Assembly: GCA_029624735.1 (NCBI GenBank)
Contig: JARSSM010000007.1
Span: forward strand, 62,001-126,000
Direction of reading: 5' to 3'
DNA: 64,000 nt
Source: Defluviicoccus sp.
GTDB taxonomy: Bacteria > Pseudomonadota > Alphaproteobacteria > Rhodospirillales > Defluviicoccaceae
This document shows positions 25,844 to 34,385 of this stretch, piece by piece. Each line of letters opens with the position of its first letter. Position 1 is the first letter of the stretch. The notes beneath the pieces are model-generated. The model worked only from the letters and a program-made list of their open reading frames with translations, ran no database searches and had not been told where the DNA came from. Both the position numbers and the translations under genes were made by a program.

Positions 25844-26701
25844 ATGAAGCTGAAGTCGATCCGCTGCTCGGCGACCGCCGCTGAACCGCCGCTGATCTCC
25901 GCCGAGGAGATGATCCCGGCATCCTTGACAGCGCACCAGCCGCTGGAAGGCTGCATCGAGGCGATCATCGCAAGGGGCGGAGGCGCAGGTGTAACCAAGT
26001 CGGAGGTCATCCGGCGAACCCAGTTTGCCGATCGGAGGCACCGGAACAAGGCGTTGGTGGCGCTGATCAGGGCCGGCAGGATCGTGGCGATCAAGCAGCC
26101 AACGGCGACCAAGCCCACGATCGTCTTGCGTTCCGCGGCCAACTGCGCCCGCGCGGTCGATCCGGAGGTGATGGTGCCGAGTCCGGTCAACGGCCCACCG
26201 ATCGAGGCGCTCGCCGGCGGCCGGCCGATACCGCCGGTGATCCTGGCCCTCGATCTCGGTCAGCGCACTGGCTGGGCGATCCGCAACCGCGACGGCGCGA
26301 TCGCGAGCGGAGTGCAAGAGTTCCGCCCCGGCCGGTTCGAGGGCGGCGGGATGATCTGGCTGCGGTTCCGGGCGTGGCTGCAGGAAATCGATGAAACCGC
26401 CGGTGGCGTCGGCGTGGTGGTGTTCGAGGAGGTACGCCGGCATTTGGGCACCGCGGCCGGCCACGCTTACGGTGGTTACCTCGCGCATCTCACCGCCTGG
26501 GCCGAGGCGAACCGGATCCCCTACCAGGGCGTTCCGGTGGGCACGATCAAGCGGCACATCGCCGGCAAGGGCAACGCCGACAAGCAGGCGGTGATCGCGG
26601 CGGTGAAGGCGCTGGGCTTCTCGCCCGCCGACGACAACGAGGCCGATGCGCTGGCTCTTCTCGACTGGGCGATCGCCCACGGGATCGGAGGTGCGCGATG
26701 A
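25844..26701 (+). CDS. Winged-helix plus RuvC-like Holliday junction nuclease
   Basis: 285 aa. The start at 25844 follows GGAGG by 5 nt, better than the ATG six codons upstream. Residues about 40-85 (VTKSEVIRRTQFADRRHRNK) match the C-terminal winged helix of the primase. The rest has the RuvC fold: VILALDLGQRTGWA (first Asp), VVVFEEV (Glu), and DDNEADALALLDW (last acidic pair). It probably resolves branched replication or recombination DNA. Having the same winged helix as the primase, it may bind the same iterons. Confidence 0.8.
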   Translation: MKLKSIRCSATAAEPPLISAEEMIPASLTAHQPLEGCIEAIIARGGGAGVTKSEVIRRTQFADRRHRNKALVALIRAGRIVAIKQPTATKPTIVLRSAANCARAVDPEVMVPSPVNGPPIEALAGGRPIPPVILALDLGQRTGWAIRNRDGAIASGVQEFRPGRFEGGGMIWLRFRAWLQEIDETAGGVGVVVFEEVRRHLGTAAGHAYGGYLAHLTAWAEANRIPYQGVPVGTIKRHIAGKGNADKQAVIAAVKALGFSPADDNEADALALLDWAIAHGIGGAR

Positions 26702-27147
26702 ACCCGGCACAGAAGGCGCTGCTGGAGAAGCGCGACGGCTGGGACGTCGGCCGCAATCCTCGGGCTGTGAGCCGCGACGAGCTGATCGCCGCCGGGCACA
26801 AGCCGATGAGCGCGCAGAAAGCGCTGCGGCTTCGCTGCCTCGACTGCTGTGTCGGCTCGGCAAACGAGGTGCGGCTGTGCACGGCGGTCTCGTGTCCGGC
26901 CTGGCCATTCCGCCTCGGATCGAGCCCGTGGCGCCCACCGGCCAGCGAAGCACGGCAGGAAGCACAGCGGCAGGCCGGCGCCAGACTGGCCCTGAGGCAA
27001 TCCCCGCCCACAGTACACAGGGGAGAAACGCAGGAGAGGGCGGCACCCGCCACCACCCTACCGGCCGAGCCCTCGCCGCGGCCGGACGCACAGAGAGAGC
27101 GGGCTTTTCAAACTCAGGCAACCCGCAGTGCGGAGGTCCGGCGATGA
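26698..27147 (+). CDS. Small cysteine-rich phage protein
   Basis: 149 aa. A conserved cysteine block (LRLRCLDCCVGSANEVRLC, then CPAWPFRLGSSPW) near residues 44-80 is a familiar phage zinc-binding signature. The last about 65 residues are Pro/Arg-rich and likely disordered. It overlaps the RuvC-like stop by 4 nt and ends 4 nt inside the next gene. Function unknown; early phage protein. Confidence 0.65.
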   Translation: MNPAQKALLEKRDGWDVGRNPRAVSRDELIAAGHKPMSAQKALRLRCLDCCVGSANEVRLCTAVSCPAWPFRLGSSPWRPPASEARQEAQRQAGARLALRQSPPTVHRGETQERAAPATTLPAEPSPRPDAQRERAFQTQATRSAEVRR

Positions 27148-27404
27148 ACGCCGCCATGCTGCTGCAACACGCCCAAGGCGTGATCGAGAACCGCGAGCGG
27201 ATCTACGGCCCGGCGGCGGAGAGCTTCGCCGCCATCGCCGCACGGTGGTCTCTCGTGCTCGGGATCACCGTGACGCCGGCGCAGGTGGCGTTGTGCCTGA
27301 TCGATCTGAAACTCGCCAGGCTCACCCACGATCCGTCGCATCTCGACTCGATCGTCGATGTCGCCGGCTACGCCGCGTGCTTGCGGGAGGTGACCCGTGC
27401 ATAG
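27144..27404 (+). CDS. DUF6378-like small phage protein
   Basis: 86 aa. GGAGG lies 7 nt upstream of the ATG. The sequence (ENRERIYGPAAESFAAIAAR, VALCLIDLKLARL, DSIVDVAGYAACL) matches the DUF6378 type of small helical phage proteins that pack a metal or nucleotide in an all-alpha NTP-pyrophosphatase-like fold. A nucleotide-pool function is a guess from the fold. Encoded in the early operon with 4-nt and 8-nt overlaps. Confidence 0.65.
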   Translation: MNAAMLLQHAQGVIENRERIYGPAAESFAAIAARWSLVLGITVTPAQVALCLIDLKLARLTHDPSHLDSIVDVAGYAACLREVTRA

Positions 27405-27600
27405 CGGTGTGCGCGGCTCGCTGGAGCGGCACCTGCCGCGGACGGCGACGAACGACGACGAGCTGTTCGTCATGCGCCGGGCGGCGTGGCGGAAACAGGG
27501 GATCGTCGTGCTGCGCATCGACGATGTGCGTGACGAGATCATCCGCCAGGCGGTCGTCAACGAGGCGACGCGGCTCTACGGACAGAGGGAGATGGCGTGA
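27397..27600 (+). CDS. Small phage protein, function unknown
   Basis: 67 aa from GTG at 27397, preceded by GGGAGG. Basic and helical (RRAAWRKQGIVVLRIDDVRD), ending EATRLYGQREMA. It overlaps both neighbours by a few nucleotides, so it is a real operon member, but no family is recognised. Confidence 0.6.
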   Translation: MHSGVRGSLERHLPRTATNDDELFVMRRAAWRKQGIVVLRIDDVRDEIIRQAVVNEATRLYGQREMA

Positions 27601-28148
27601 TGGCGCGGCGCAAGCGAACCAGCGTGACGCCGCAACCGATTGTCGCGTGCACTTCCCGTCCCGACGGCGCCCTTGAGGCGGTGTACGAAGCCGATCCCGA
27701 GGGGCGGCCGGTCGTCCACCACCGTACCGTCGATACGCTCGGCATCATGCTGCGCGCCGGCACGATCACCCAAGGCATGCACGATGCGGCACGCGACTTC
27801 CAGGCGCAGTTCACCATCGCCTGCTACGACACGCTGGTCTGCATGCGCTTTCAGCGCGATCCGTCGCGGGGCAACCGCGCCGAGTTGACGGAAACGCAGA
27901 TCGATGCGCGGCGTCGGATCAGCGCAGCGATGGACGCACTCGGCGGCCTCGGCAGCCCGGCCGGCTCGTGCGTGTGGCACGTTGTTGGGCTGCAACGCTC
28001 GATCCGCGAGTGGGCGATGCGCCAGGGGTGGGGCGGACGGCCGATCGGCGAGAAGCCGGCGCAGGGCGTTCTGATCGCGGCGCTGGGTGTTCTGGCGCGA
28101 CACTACGGGTACGCGCGCAGCTCGGAGAACAACATTTTGCGTGCTTGA
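27600..28148 (+). CDS. DUF6456-like phage protein
   Basis: 182 aa from ATG 27600 (a GTG three bases earlier is also usable). The middle and end (MLRAGTITQGMHDAARDFQ, GSCVWHVVGLQRSIREWA, QGVLIAALGVLARHYGY) resemble the DUF6456 pattern, a helical protein seen in phage and regulatory proteins. It ends the first part of the plus operon; a good promoter overlaps its 3' end. Confidence 0.55.
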   Translation: MARRKRTSVTPQPIVACTSRPDGALEAVYEADPEGRPVVHHRTVDTLGIMLRAGTITQGMHDAARDFQAQFTIACYDTLVCMRFQRDPSRGNRAELTETQIDARRRISAAMDALGGLGSPAGSCVWHVVGLQRSIREWAMRQGWGGRPIGEKPAQGVLIAALGVLARHYGYARSSENNILRA

Positions 28149-28173
28149 CACGCGGCCTCGCAAGATGTAGTGT
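28145..28173 (+). promoter_or_regulatory. Strong sigma-70-type promoter
   Basis: TTGACA at 28145-28150, a 17-nt spacer, and TAGTGT at 28168-28173. It overlaps the stop of the preceding gene and points into a 450-nt region with no coding potential. Confidence 0.6.
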
Positions 28174-28179
28174 TAGCCA

Positions 28180-28604
28180 ATCGTTCGAATTGCGACTGAA
28201 GCACTTTCCACGACGGCAGTCGCGTGTCGCACAGGGCATGGCAGGGCTTGGTGAGGAGGCGGGCACACCCCGACAACGGAATGACCCGCTTCTTACATCC
28301 TAAGGTAGCATACGAAACGTGCGGGAAGACATCAGATCAAGTCCGCACCTCGCAAGCCATTGATATATTTGGTTCCTTCCCGGCGCACAACCTATGCTGG
28401 TGGCAGTAGCCCGCAAAGTTGCCAGCGTGAGCCGTAAAAACCGGGAAGCCAGCGGAACTAGTAGCCAGCCCAGTCGCCTTCTTTCGTTTCGTAATATCAG
28501 AGACTTAGCGCTGGTTCCCGGCGGCTTCCGCCGGATCCAGTAAGTGCTCCCAAGGTGGCTTCCTCCCGGCCACCGATCTCGCCGCCTCCGGGCGGTGTTT
28601 TTTT
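28180..28604 (+). ncRNA. Candidate structured noncoding RNA or long leader
   Basis: The 28149-28623 gap has a strong promoter at one end and a terminator-like hairpin with a T-run at the other, and no ORF with coding character. Inside, CCGGCGG-CTT-CCGCCGG (about 28525-28541) and GGTGGC-N9-GCCACC (about 28554-28574) can form stable stems. Transcription would give an RNA of about 425 nt. It could be an ncRNA, or a leader controlling the methylase gene that follows. No Rfam family recognised. Confidence 0.4.
28581..28604 (+). terminator. Rho-independent terminator
   Basis: CCGCC, loop, GGCGG, then TGTTTTTTT. It ends 20 nt before the methylase start. A further palindrome, TGCCTTAAGGCA, follows at 28605-28616. 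Confidence 0.6.
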
Positions 28605-28623
28605 GCCTTAAGGCATACCCCTC

Positions 28624-29931
28624 ATGACCTCGCTTCGCTTCTGTCCCGAGCAGATCGAGAGCTGGCCGCTCGCGCGCTTGAAGCCGTATGCGAACAATGC
28701 GCGCACGCATTCCGAGGATCAGATCGCCAGGATCGCCGCCTCGCTGGTCGAGTACGGCTTCACGGCACCGCTCCTGATCGCCGACGATGGCGAGATCGTC
28801 GCTGGCCATGGCCGGCTGTTAGCAGCGCAGCATCTGGGGCTTGGGGAAGTGCCGGTGATCCGGTTGTCGCAGTTGACGCCGGAGCAGGTGCGCGCCTACC
28901 GCATCGCCGACAACAGGCTTTCTGAACTTTCGGAGTGGAATGACGAACTGCTCGCCGCCGAGCTGCACGCGCTGAACGCGCTGGGCTTCGATCTGGATCT
29001 CACCGGCTTCGAGGGCGAAGACCTGGCGCGGCTGCTGGCACCGCTCGACGAGGCCGATGGTCTTGCCGGCGAGGACGTCATCCCCGAGCCGCCGGCCAAT
29101 CCCGTGTCTCGGCCGGGCGATTTGTGGCTCCTGGGCGATCATCGGTTGCTGTGCGGAGACTCGACCAAGGCGGACGACGTCATCCGCGTCATGGACAACC
29201 ATAGGGCGATCTTGTTCGCAACCGATCCACCGTATTTGGTCGATTACGACGGCACCAACCATCCATCGAAGCAGGGTGCAGCCGACAAGAACAAAGACTG
29301 GGGCAACAGCTACGGCATCACCTGGGACGACTCAAGCCAGGGCCCCGAACTCTACGAGGGATTCATCAAGGCGGCGATCGAGCATGCCATTCTGCCCAAC
29401 GCCGCTTGGTACTGCTGGCATGCCAGCCGCCGTCAGGCGATGGTCGAAGGCGTGTGGGAGAAGTACGGCGCTTTCGTCCATCAGCAGATCGTCTGGGCCA
29501 AGGATCGCGGCATCCTGACGCGCTCCTACTATCTCTGGCAGCACGAGCCGTGCTTCTTCGGCTGGCTCAAGGGCAACAAGCCGCCCAGGGTGTCGGACGA
29601 TTACCCGAGCACGGTGTGGAACCTGCCGACGGTGAAGGTGGGCGAAAAGACCGATCACCCGACGTCGAAGCCGGTGGACGTATTCGCCATCCCGATGCGC
29701 CAGCATGCGCGGCCCGGCGAGGTTTGCTACGAGCCGTTCAGTGGCTCGGGCTCGCAGATCATCGCCGGCGAGACCACCGGCCGGCGGGTGTTCGCCATCG
29801 AGATCAGCCCGCAGTACGTCGACGTGGCGGTGCGGCGCTGGCAAACGGCGAGCGGTAAGAACGCCACTCTCGACGGCGATGGCCGGACATTCGATGCGGT
29901 CGCCGGCGAGCGGCTGCCGCGGGCGGCCTGA
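28624..29931 (+). CDS. ParB-domain DNA methyltransferase (beta-class)
   Basis: 435 aa. Residues 1-110 are a ParB-like domain (PLARLKPYANNARTHSEDQI, GEIVAGHGRLLAA). The methylase half has DPPY at 201-204 and FSGSG at 372-376, so catalytic before SAM-binding: the beta order. Such ParB-methylase fusions are common in phages and protect DNA from host restriction or regulate it. Here the phage would carry its own methylase beside a host BREX methylase. It follows a terminator, so it may be transcribed from its own promoter. Confidence 0.9.
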   Translation: MTSLRFCPEQIESWPLARLKPYANNARTHSEDQIARIAASLVEYGFTAPLLIADDGEIVAGHGRLLAAQHLGLGEVPVIRLSQLTPEQVRAYRIADNRLSELSEWNDELLAAELHALNALGFDLDLTGFEGEDLARLLAPLDEADGLAGEDVIPEPPANPVSRPGDLWLLGDHRLLCGDSTKADDVIRVMDNHRAILFATDPPYLVDYDGTNHPSKQGAADKNKDWGNSYGITWDDSSQGPELYEGFIKAAIEHAILPNAAWYCWHASRRQAMVEGVWEKYGAFVHQQIVWAKDRGILTRSYYLWQHEPCFFGWLKGNKPPRVSDDYPSTVWNLPTVKVGEKTDHPTSKPVDVFAIPMRQHARPGEVCYEPFSGSGSQIIAGETTGRRVFAIEISPQYVDVAVRRWQTASGKNATLDGDGRTFDAVAGERLPRAA

Positions 29932-29981
29932 TCAATTCCGCCGCGGTCTTGTGTCGCGTGGAAAAGACGCAAACGGCTTTG

Positions 29982-30010
29982 TGTCAAGCAAAACGGCGTT
30001 TCGCTTGACA
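29982..30010. other. Intergenic hairpin upstream of the tRNA
   Basis: TGTCAAGC (29982-29989) pairs with GCTTGACA (30003-30010), extended by a partly paired AAAAC/GTTTC around GGC. No T-run follows. It separates the methylase from the tRNA and could be a processing or regulatory stem. Confidence 0.5.
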
Positions 30011-30056
30011 TAAACAGCCAGGCCCCCCGACCGCGTGCGGCGTAACGAGTTCTCGA

Positions 30057-30131
30057 TGCGGGATGGAGGAGTTGGAGCCTCGCGGGGCCCATAACCCCGA
30101 GACGCGGGTTCAAGTCCCGCTCCCGCAACCA
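30057..30131 (+). tRNA. Initiator-like tRNA-Met (CAT anticodon), phage-borne
   Basis: A full 75-nt cloverleaf folds: acceptor TGCGGGA/TCCCGCA with A73 and encoded CCA, D-stem GAGG/CCTC, anticodon stem CGGGG/CCCCG, T-arm GCGGG-TTCAAGT-CCCGC. The anticodon loop is CCCATAA, so CAT anticodon. Three G-C pairs at the base of the anticodon stem are the initiator hallmark. Odd points: base 33 is C instead of the near-universal T, bases 1 and 72 form T-A rather than the usual C-A mismatch, and the D-loop is short. It is inside the prophage, between methylase and small phage genes. Confidence 0.75.
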
Positions 30132-30178
30132 ACCATTGGGTCAGCCGATGGCCCTTTTGCAATGCAAGGACACACTTG

Positions 30179-30484
30179 ATGATCACCTGGATCAGCGGCA
30201 CGGCCTGGAACGATCTGCAGCGCCGGCTTGCCGTGCTGGAGAAGCGTGAGCCGCCCAAGGCCGATGCCGCCAAGCTCGCCGACACGCTCGGCTGGGTGAA
30301 GCTGGCGGCCGAGGAGCAGATGCCGTTCGCAGCCGCGGTCGCGCTCAATCGGCTGATGGAGTTGCTCGGCCACGCTTTTGGCTGGCAAATCGAGTTCAGC
30401 CTGGGCGCTCCAGCCGCCGGCAAGACCGCCGAGCAGTTCCTCATCGAGTTGAACCAGGCGCCCGATGCCGACCAGTCCGCATAA
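30179..30484 (+). CDS. Small phage protein, function unknown
   Basis: 101 aa from ATG 30179. Helical (WNDLQRRLAVLEKREPPKAD, VALNRLMELLGHAFGWQIEF), no membrane segment, no recognised family. It is the first gene after the tRNA and overlaps the membrane protein gene that follows by 20 nt, which suggests joint expression. Confidence 0.6.
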   Translation: MITWISGTAWNDLQRRLAVLEKREPPKADAAKLADTLGWVKLAAEEQMPFAAAVALNRLMELLGHAFGWQIEFSLGAPAAGKTAEQFLIELNQAPDADQSA

Positions 30485-30746
30485 GCAGTCGCGCCGGATG
30501 TCGCTGGTCGAGGCGCTGGTGAACATCGCCGTCGGCTACGGCGTCGCGGTGGCGATGCAGATCCTGGCGTTTCCGCTTTTCGGGCTCGACGCGTCGCTGG
30601 AAGAGAACCTGGCGTTGGGCGGGTTGTTCACGATCGCGTCCATCTGCCGCTCGTACCTGCTACGGCGGATCTTCGAGGCGTTGCGGGTGCAACCGACACC
30701 CTCGACCTCGCATTGCTACGAACATCGGCCGTCGGCCCGCCTTTAG
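30465..30746 (+). CDS. DUF7220-like small membrane protein
   Basis: 93 aa with two hydrophobic segments (LVNIAVGYGVAVAMQILAFP near 15-35 and LALGGLFTIASICRSYLL near 50-68) and a basic end. The spacing RRMSLVEALVNIAVGYG with RRIFEAL after the second segment is the DUF7220 pattern of phage membrane proteins. A lysis-accessory or exclusion role is possible. The following 30747-30973 gap shows no gene or clear signal apart from a ribosome-binding site. Confidence 0.65.
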   Translation: MPTSPHKQSRRMSLVEALVNIAVGYGVAVAMQILAFPLFGLDASLEENLALGGLFTIASICRSYLLRRIFEALRVQPTPSTSHCYEHRPSARL

Positions 30747-30973
30747 CGCTCCTCCTCTGCGGCCGCCGGCGGCGCGCATAACAGCCATGCGTTTGGCGGA
30801 TAGCTGCCACCCGGGCTTCGTATTTGCGTTTCGCCAGATACCGGAATAGCATCAACAGAAAATAACCCATCTGGTGATCTGCGCCTACGGTGAACGCTCG
30901 GTGCAGCGTCGTCCAACGCGCCGAGCCTGCCGCTTCCGTGTGGCGCACACAGCGGGAAACGAGGAGCGGGACC

Positions 30974-33733
30974 ATGGCTCAGACTAGCGGCACGCACAGC
31001 AATCAGATTTCCAACATTCTCGGCCAAGCAGGCGGTGCAGACCCAATCGCGTGGTGGACGGGGGACGGAAATACCAATGATATCATCGGGGGTCGTTCTG
31101 GCACTCTACTGGGTGCCGCAACATTTGGAGGAGGAAAGATAGGACAAGCTTTCGACATAAATCCGGGGGGCTATGTCAGTGTTGCGGACGATCCTGTTTG
31201 GACCCGCGGCAGTAAGGCCTTTACGATTGCCGCATGGGTGAATTTTGATAACGTCTTGCCTCGTTCGGCCTTTGTTTCACACGATGAGGGTGCTGGAACA
31301 CTCAATAAGTGGGTATTCTGGTACGATGAACAAGCCCCCTATTACGGCCATCAAACTGATGTCGCAGGTCCAGCACTACGGTTGCACATCAATGGGCCAT
31401 CGGTTGGATCCATTGATCCCATAGCGTACTCGTGGCAGCCACAAACGGACACTTGGTACCATGTAGCCGTCACCAGGAAAGTGGATACCTATTCTCTTTT
31501 TATTGACGGAGACAACGTAAAGTCAGCATCCTATTCTGCCCTGATACCAGATCCGGCAAGCCCGTTGAAGATCGGCGCAGCTGAGGCTTTTGGCTTCGAT
31601 GGATCGATCGACGAGGTTCGCATTTACGATCGCGCTCTGAGTGCCAGCGAAATCGAATCTTTGGTGAACCCAGCGACGTTCACGAATGTCACCAACAACA
31701 CCAATCGCGCCCAGTTCAAGGCCGCTTACGCCGGCGACGACTCGATCGACGGCACCAATAGCGCCGACCGCATTCGCGGCTGGGGCGGGCGTGACACCAT
31801 CCTTGGCGAGGGCGGCAATGACGAGATCCGCGGCGATGGCGTCGGCCTGCCGTACGATCCGGATCTGCCCGATACCGATCCGGTCAACTTCGCCGACAGC
31901 ATCCGGGCCGGCGCCGGCAACGACACCGTCTCGGGTGGCGGCGGCAACGACACCCTCCTCGGCGAGGACGGCAACGACCGGCTCTACGGCCAGGGCGGCG
32001 TCGATTCGATCGACGGCGGCCGGGGTGCGGATGAGATCGTCGGCGCCGAGGACAACGACAGCTGCAGCGGCGGCGCCGATAACGACTGGATTGTCGGCGG
32101 CCCTGGTCGCGATACGCTTTCGGGCGACGCTGGCGACGACAAGATCTACGCGTTCGCGGCGGCTGACTTCGCCGCCCGCTGGGGCTGGGTCGACGCCGGC
32201 GAGGGCGACCAGATCGATGGCGGCGAGGGCCGTGACGCGCTCATCGGCAGCGCCGGCATCGATACCCTCACAGGCGGCGCCGGAAGAGATTCAATGTCAG
32301 GCGGCGCCGGCGCCGACATCTTCGACTTCAACGCGGCGACCGAGACCGGCAACAGCCTCACCACGTGCGATGTCATCACCGACTTCGAGGGGGGCCGCGA
32401 CAAGATCGACCTTAAGGATATCGATGCGAGCACGGTGCTCCCCGGCAACAATTCCTTCCTCTGGCGCGGCACCGGGCCATTCACGACCAGCAAGGAAGGC
32501 GAGTTGCGTTACCAGAAGTACAACAACGCCGGAACCGCGAACGACTACACGGTGATCTTCGGCGATACCGACGCCGATACTGCGAGCGAGTTCCAGATCA
32601 AGCTGCAGGGTCTGATCGACCTTACGAACCCTGCGTCTCCGCCCGGTTTGATTGGTTACGCCGAAACCAAGACGAGTTACGCCGCCGCCCTCGATGTTGA
32701 AGGACAATACGCCTACGTCGGCACCTTTGGACCATCTATAGGTTGGTTCCAGGTTTTCGATATCAGCGACCCATCGGCACCGCGCACGCGTGGCAGTTAC
32801 TTTGCCGATCAGGAGATACAAGACATCGAGGTAATCGGCCGTTATGCCTATGTCGCAAACGATTACAACGGCTTGATAAAGCTCGACATCAGCAATCCCG
32901 ATGCTCCAGTCTACCTCGGTGGCCGGAGCGATGGGCAATATGCCAGTAGCGTTGGTATCGTCGACGACCGGTTTGCATATGTCGGATACTGGTATTCTGG
33001 CGGGCTGCAGGTCTACGACACCGCGACCTTCCCGAGCGCCCCCGTCGCTAGCCTTGATCAAGCTGGAGTCAACCACGTTGCCGACATCGATATCGTCGGC
33101 GACCGCGCTTACATAACAGCAGAGAGCAGCGGGGGTGAACCGCCCTATTTCGAGGTTATTGATATCTCGGATCCGCTCCGTCCGTCGCTTGTGTCCCAGA
33201 TACACCTGCCAAGAGAGACGTACGGTGAGTGGGTGGGTCAGTTTGAGGTAGTGGGCGACTATGCCTATCTCCCAAGGACCGTGCCATGGGACCCGTGGGT
33301 CACCTGGCCTCACGACGGTGGTTTGCTGGTGCTCGACTTGACCGACGAAACCAAGCCCGCAGTCGCGGCGTTTGTCTCGATCCCAGACGCTGGACATTCG
33401 TACTTTCACGGGTCCGGCCTCGATGTCGTCGACGATCGCGTGTACATGGCGTCTCAGACTGGCCTCTATGTCTTCGATGTTTCCAATCCGTCCGATCCAA
33501 GAATGGTAATTGACCCGAACACGGCCCCCGCCTTCCGCTATCCGGCCGAATTTCTGCCGTCAACAGGTGGATCGGTTGAAGTGAAGGGCGATCTGGCCTT
33601 CGTGACCTCGCGTGGGAATGACAATATCGGAGGAGAAAAAGGCGGCTTGGTGGTCTTCCAACTACCAGATGAGGACGCTTCGCAAAGTCATCTCGCCGCC
33701 AACGCTGCAGGCGGCGATTGGCTGATCGCTTGA
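30974..33733 (+). CDS. Large LamG / RTX calcium-repeat / LVIVD-repeat protein
   Basis: 919 aa from ATG 30974, preceded by GAGGAG. Residues about 28-235 are a LamG-like jelly roll (GLDGSIDEVRIYDRAL-type ending at GSIDEVRIYDRALSASEIES). Residues about 256-455 carry many GGxGxDxx nonapeptides (AGAGNDTVSGGGGNDTL, GGAGRDSMSGGAGADIF), RTX calcium-binding repeats, then a serralysin-like ITDFEGGRDKIDL. Residues about 555-905 hold LVIVD-type beta repeats (AYVGTFG, FQVFDISDPS, AYVANDYNG). No signal peptide; type I export is the RTX norm. The first 700 nt are lower in GC than neighbours. It looks like a secreted or surface adhesin carried as prophage cargo. Confidence 0.85.
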   Translation: MAQTSGTHSNQISNILGQAGGADPIAWWTGDGNTNDIIGGRSGTLLGAATFGGGKIGQAFDINPGGYVSVADDPVWTRGSKAFTIAAWVNFDNVLPRSAFVSHDEGAGTLNKWVFWYDEQAPYYGHQTDVAGPALRLHINGPSVGSIDPIAYSWQPQTDTWYHVAVTRKVDTYSLFIDGDNVKSASYSALIPDPASPLKIGAAEAFGFDGSIDEVRIYDRALSASEIESLVNPATFTNVTNNTNRAQFKAAYAGDDSIDGTNSADRIRGWGGRDTILGEGGNDEIRGDGVGLPYDPDLPDTDPVNFADSIRAGAGNDTVSGGGGNDTLLGEDGNDRLYGQGGVDSIDGGRGADEIVGAEDNDSCSGGADNDWIVGGPGRDTLSGDAGDDKIYAFAAADFAARWGWVDAGEGDQIDGGEGRDALIGSAGIDTLTGGAGRDSMSGGAGADIFDFNAATETGNSLTTCDVITDFEGGRDKIDLKDIDASTVLPGNNSFLWRGTGPFTTSKEGELRYQKYNNAGTANDYTVIFGDTDADTASEFQIKLQGLIDLTNPASPPGLIGYAETKTSYAAALDVEGQYAYVGTFGPSIGWFQVFDISDPSAPRTRGSYFADQEIQDIEVIGRYAYVANDYNGLIKLDISNPDAPVYLGGRSDGQYASSVGIVDDRFAYVGYWYSGGLQVYDTATFPSAPVASLDQAGVNHVADIDIVGDRAYITAESSGGEPPYFEVIDISDPLRPSLVSQIHLPRETYGEWVGQFEVVGDYAYLPRTVPWDPWVTWPHDGGLLVLDLTDETKPAVAAFVSIPDAGHSYFHGSGLDVVDDRVYMASQTGLYVFDVSNPSDPRMVIDPNTAPAFRYPAEFLPSTGGSVEVKGDLAFVTSRGNDNIGGEKGGLVVFQLPDEDASQSHLAANAAGGDWLIA

Positions 33734-33855
33734 GCCGACAGTCCGAGGATGTGAGAGGTTAACCATGGGGCCTTCTCACCCCCTCCACTTCGTCCTGGTT
33801 TGAGCGTCTCTCGGCCTCAGCAGACCGCCGGATGGCTCCCAGCCGCCGGCGGTTC

Positions 33856-34368
33856 TCACTCGCACCCGAAAGCCACCCCTGGCGCCCACGGTGGCGACAG
33901 GGCGGCGTCATCGAGCCAGGTTGCCCGTTTGGCGCGGCGAGCCAGGGTGATCGCTTCGGCCTGCGCCGCGCGCAAGGGGGCGAGATCCTCGAAGCCGAAG
34001 TCGCGGTAGCCGTCGGCGATCGAAGCGAGATAGCCGTCCGACGCCGGGCCGTAGTCGCGCTGGCGGGGGCCGTTCATCACGTAAGCCATCGGCTTCGCCC
34101 GCCGGCCGTTCGGCAGAGCCACGCCGAGGCGTTCCTTGACGTAAAGGTGCGGGAAGCCTTCGTAGGCATCGAGCGCGCGCTCGCAAGTTTGCGTGATCTC
34201 CCACAGGGCCGCCGGCGTTACCGAGCCGGGGTCGGGCTCGATGTCGGCGACGCGCTTCATGACGAGGCGCCAGCCTTCGAGCCAGATCGCCGCCAGCGGC
34301 TTGGCCTTCGGGCAGCGGCGCGCCATCTGCCGGCGGTTCATATTCGAGCCGTAGGCAACGTAGAGCAT
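33856..34368 (-). CDS. Gamma-glutamylcyclotransferase (AIG2/GGCT-like)
   Basis: 170 aa. The family YGSN loop is at 6-9 and the likely catalytic Glu at 70 in DAYEGFP. It lies 17 nt after the amidoligase stop and belongs to the same small operon. Known: Iyer and Aravind described amidoligase-GGCT gene pairs, including phage examples, proposing synthesis and removal of amide-linked modifications. Here it probably removes or edits a glutamyl or peptide adduct made by the amidoligase. Confidence 0.85.
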   Translation of the reverse strand: MLYVAYGSNMNRRQMARRCPKAKPLAAIWLEGWRLVMKRVADIEPDPGSVTPAALWEITQTCERALDAYEGFPHLYVKERLGVALPNGRRAKPMAYVMNGPRQRDYGPASDGYLASIADGYRDFGFEDLAPLRAAQAEAITLARRAKRATWLDDAALSPPWAPGVAFGCE

Positions 34369-34385
34369 CGTTGGCTTATCTCCTC

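Noticed and set aside
30110..30131. tRNA 3' end as an attachment site
   Set aside because: No second copy of the tRNA 3' end was seen in the window, and it lies far from the recombinase.
30743..31027. 94-aa minus frame before the LamG/RTX gene
   Set aside because: Overlaps a real start and has no homologous pattern.
31740..32340. Possible CRISPR or minisatellite array
   Set aside because: Repeats are GGxGxD codons of the RTX domain with no fixed-length spacers.
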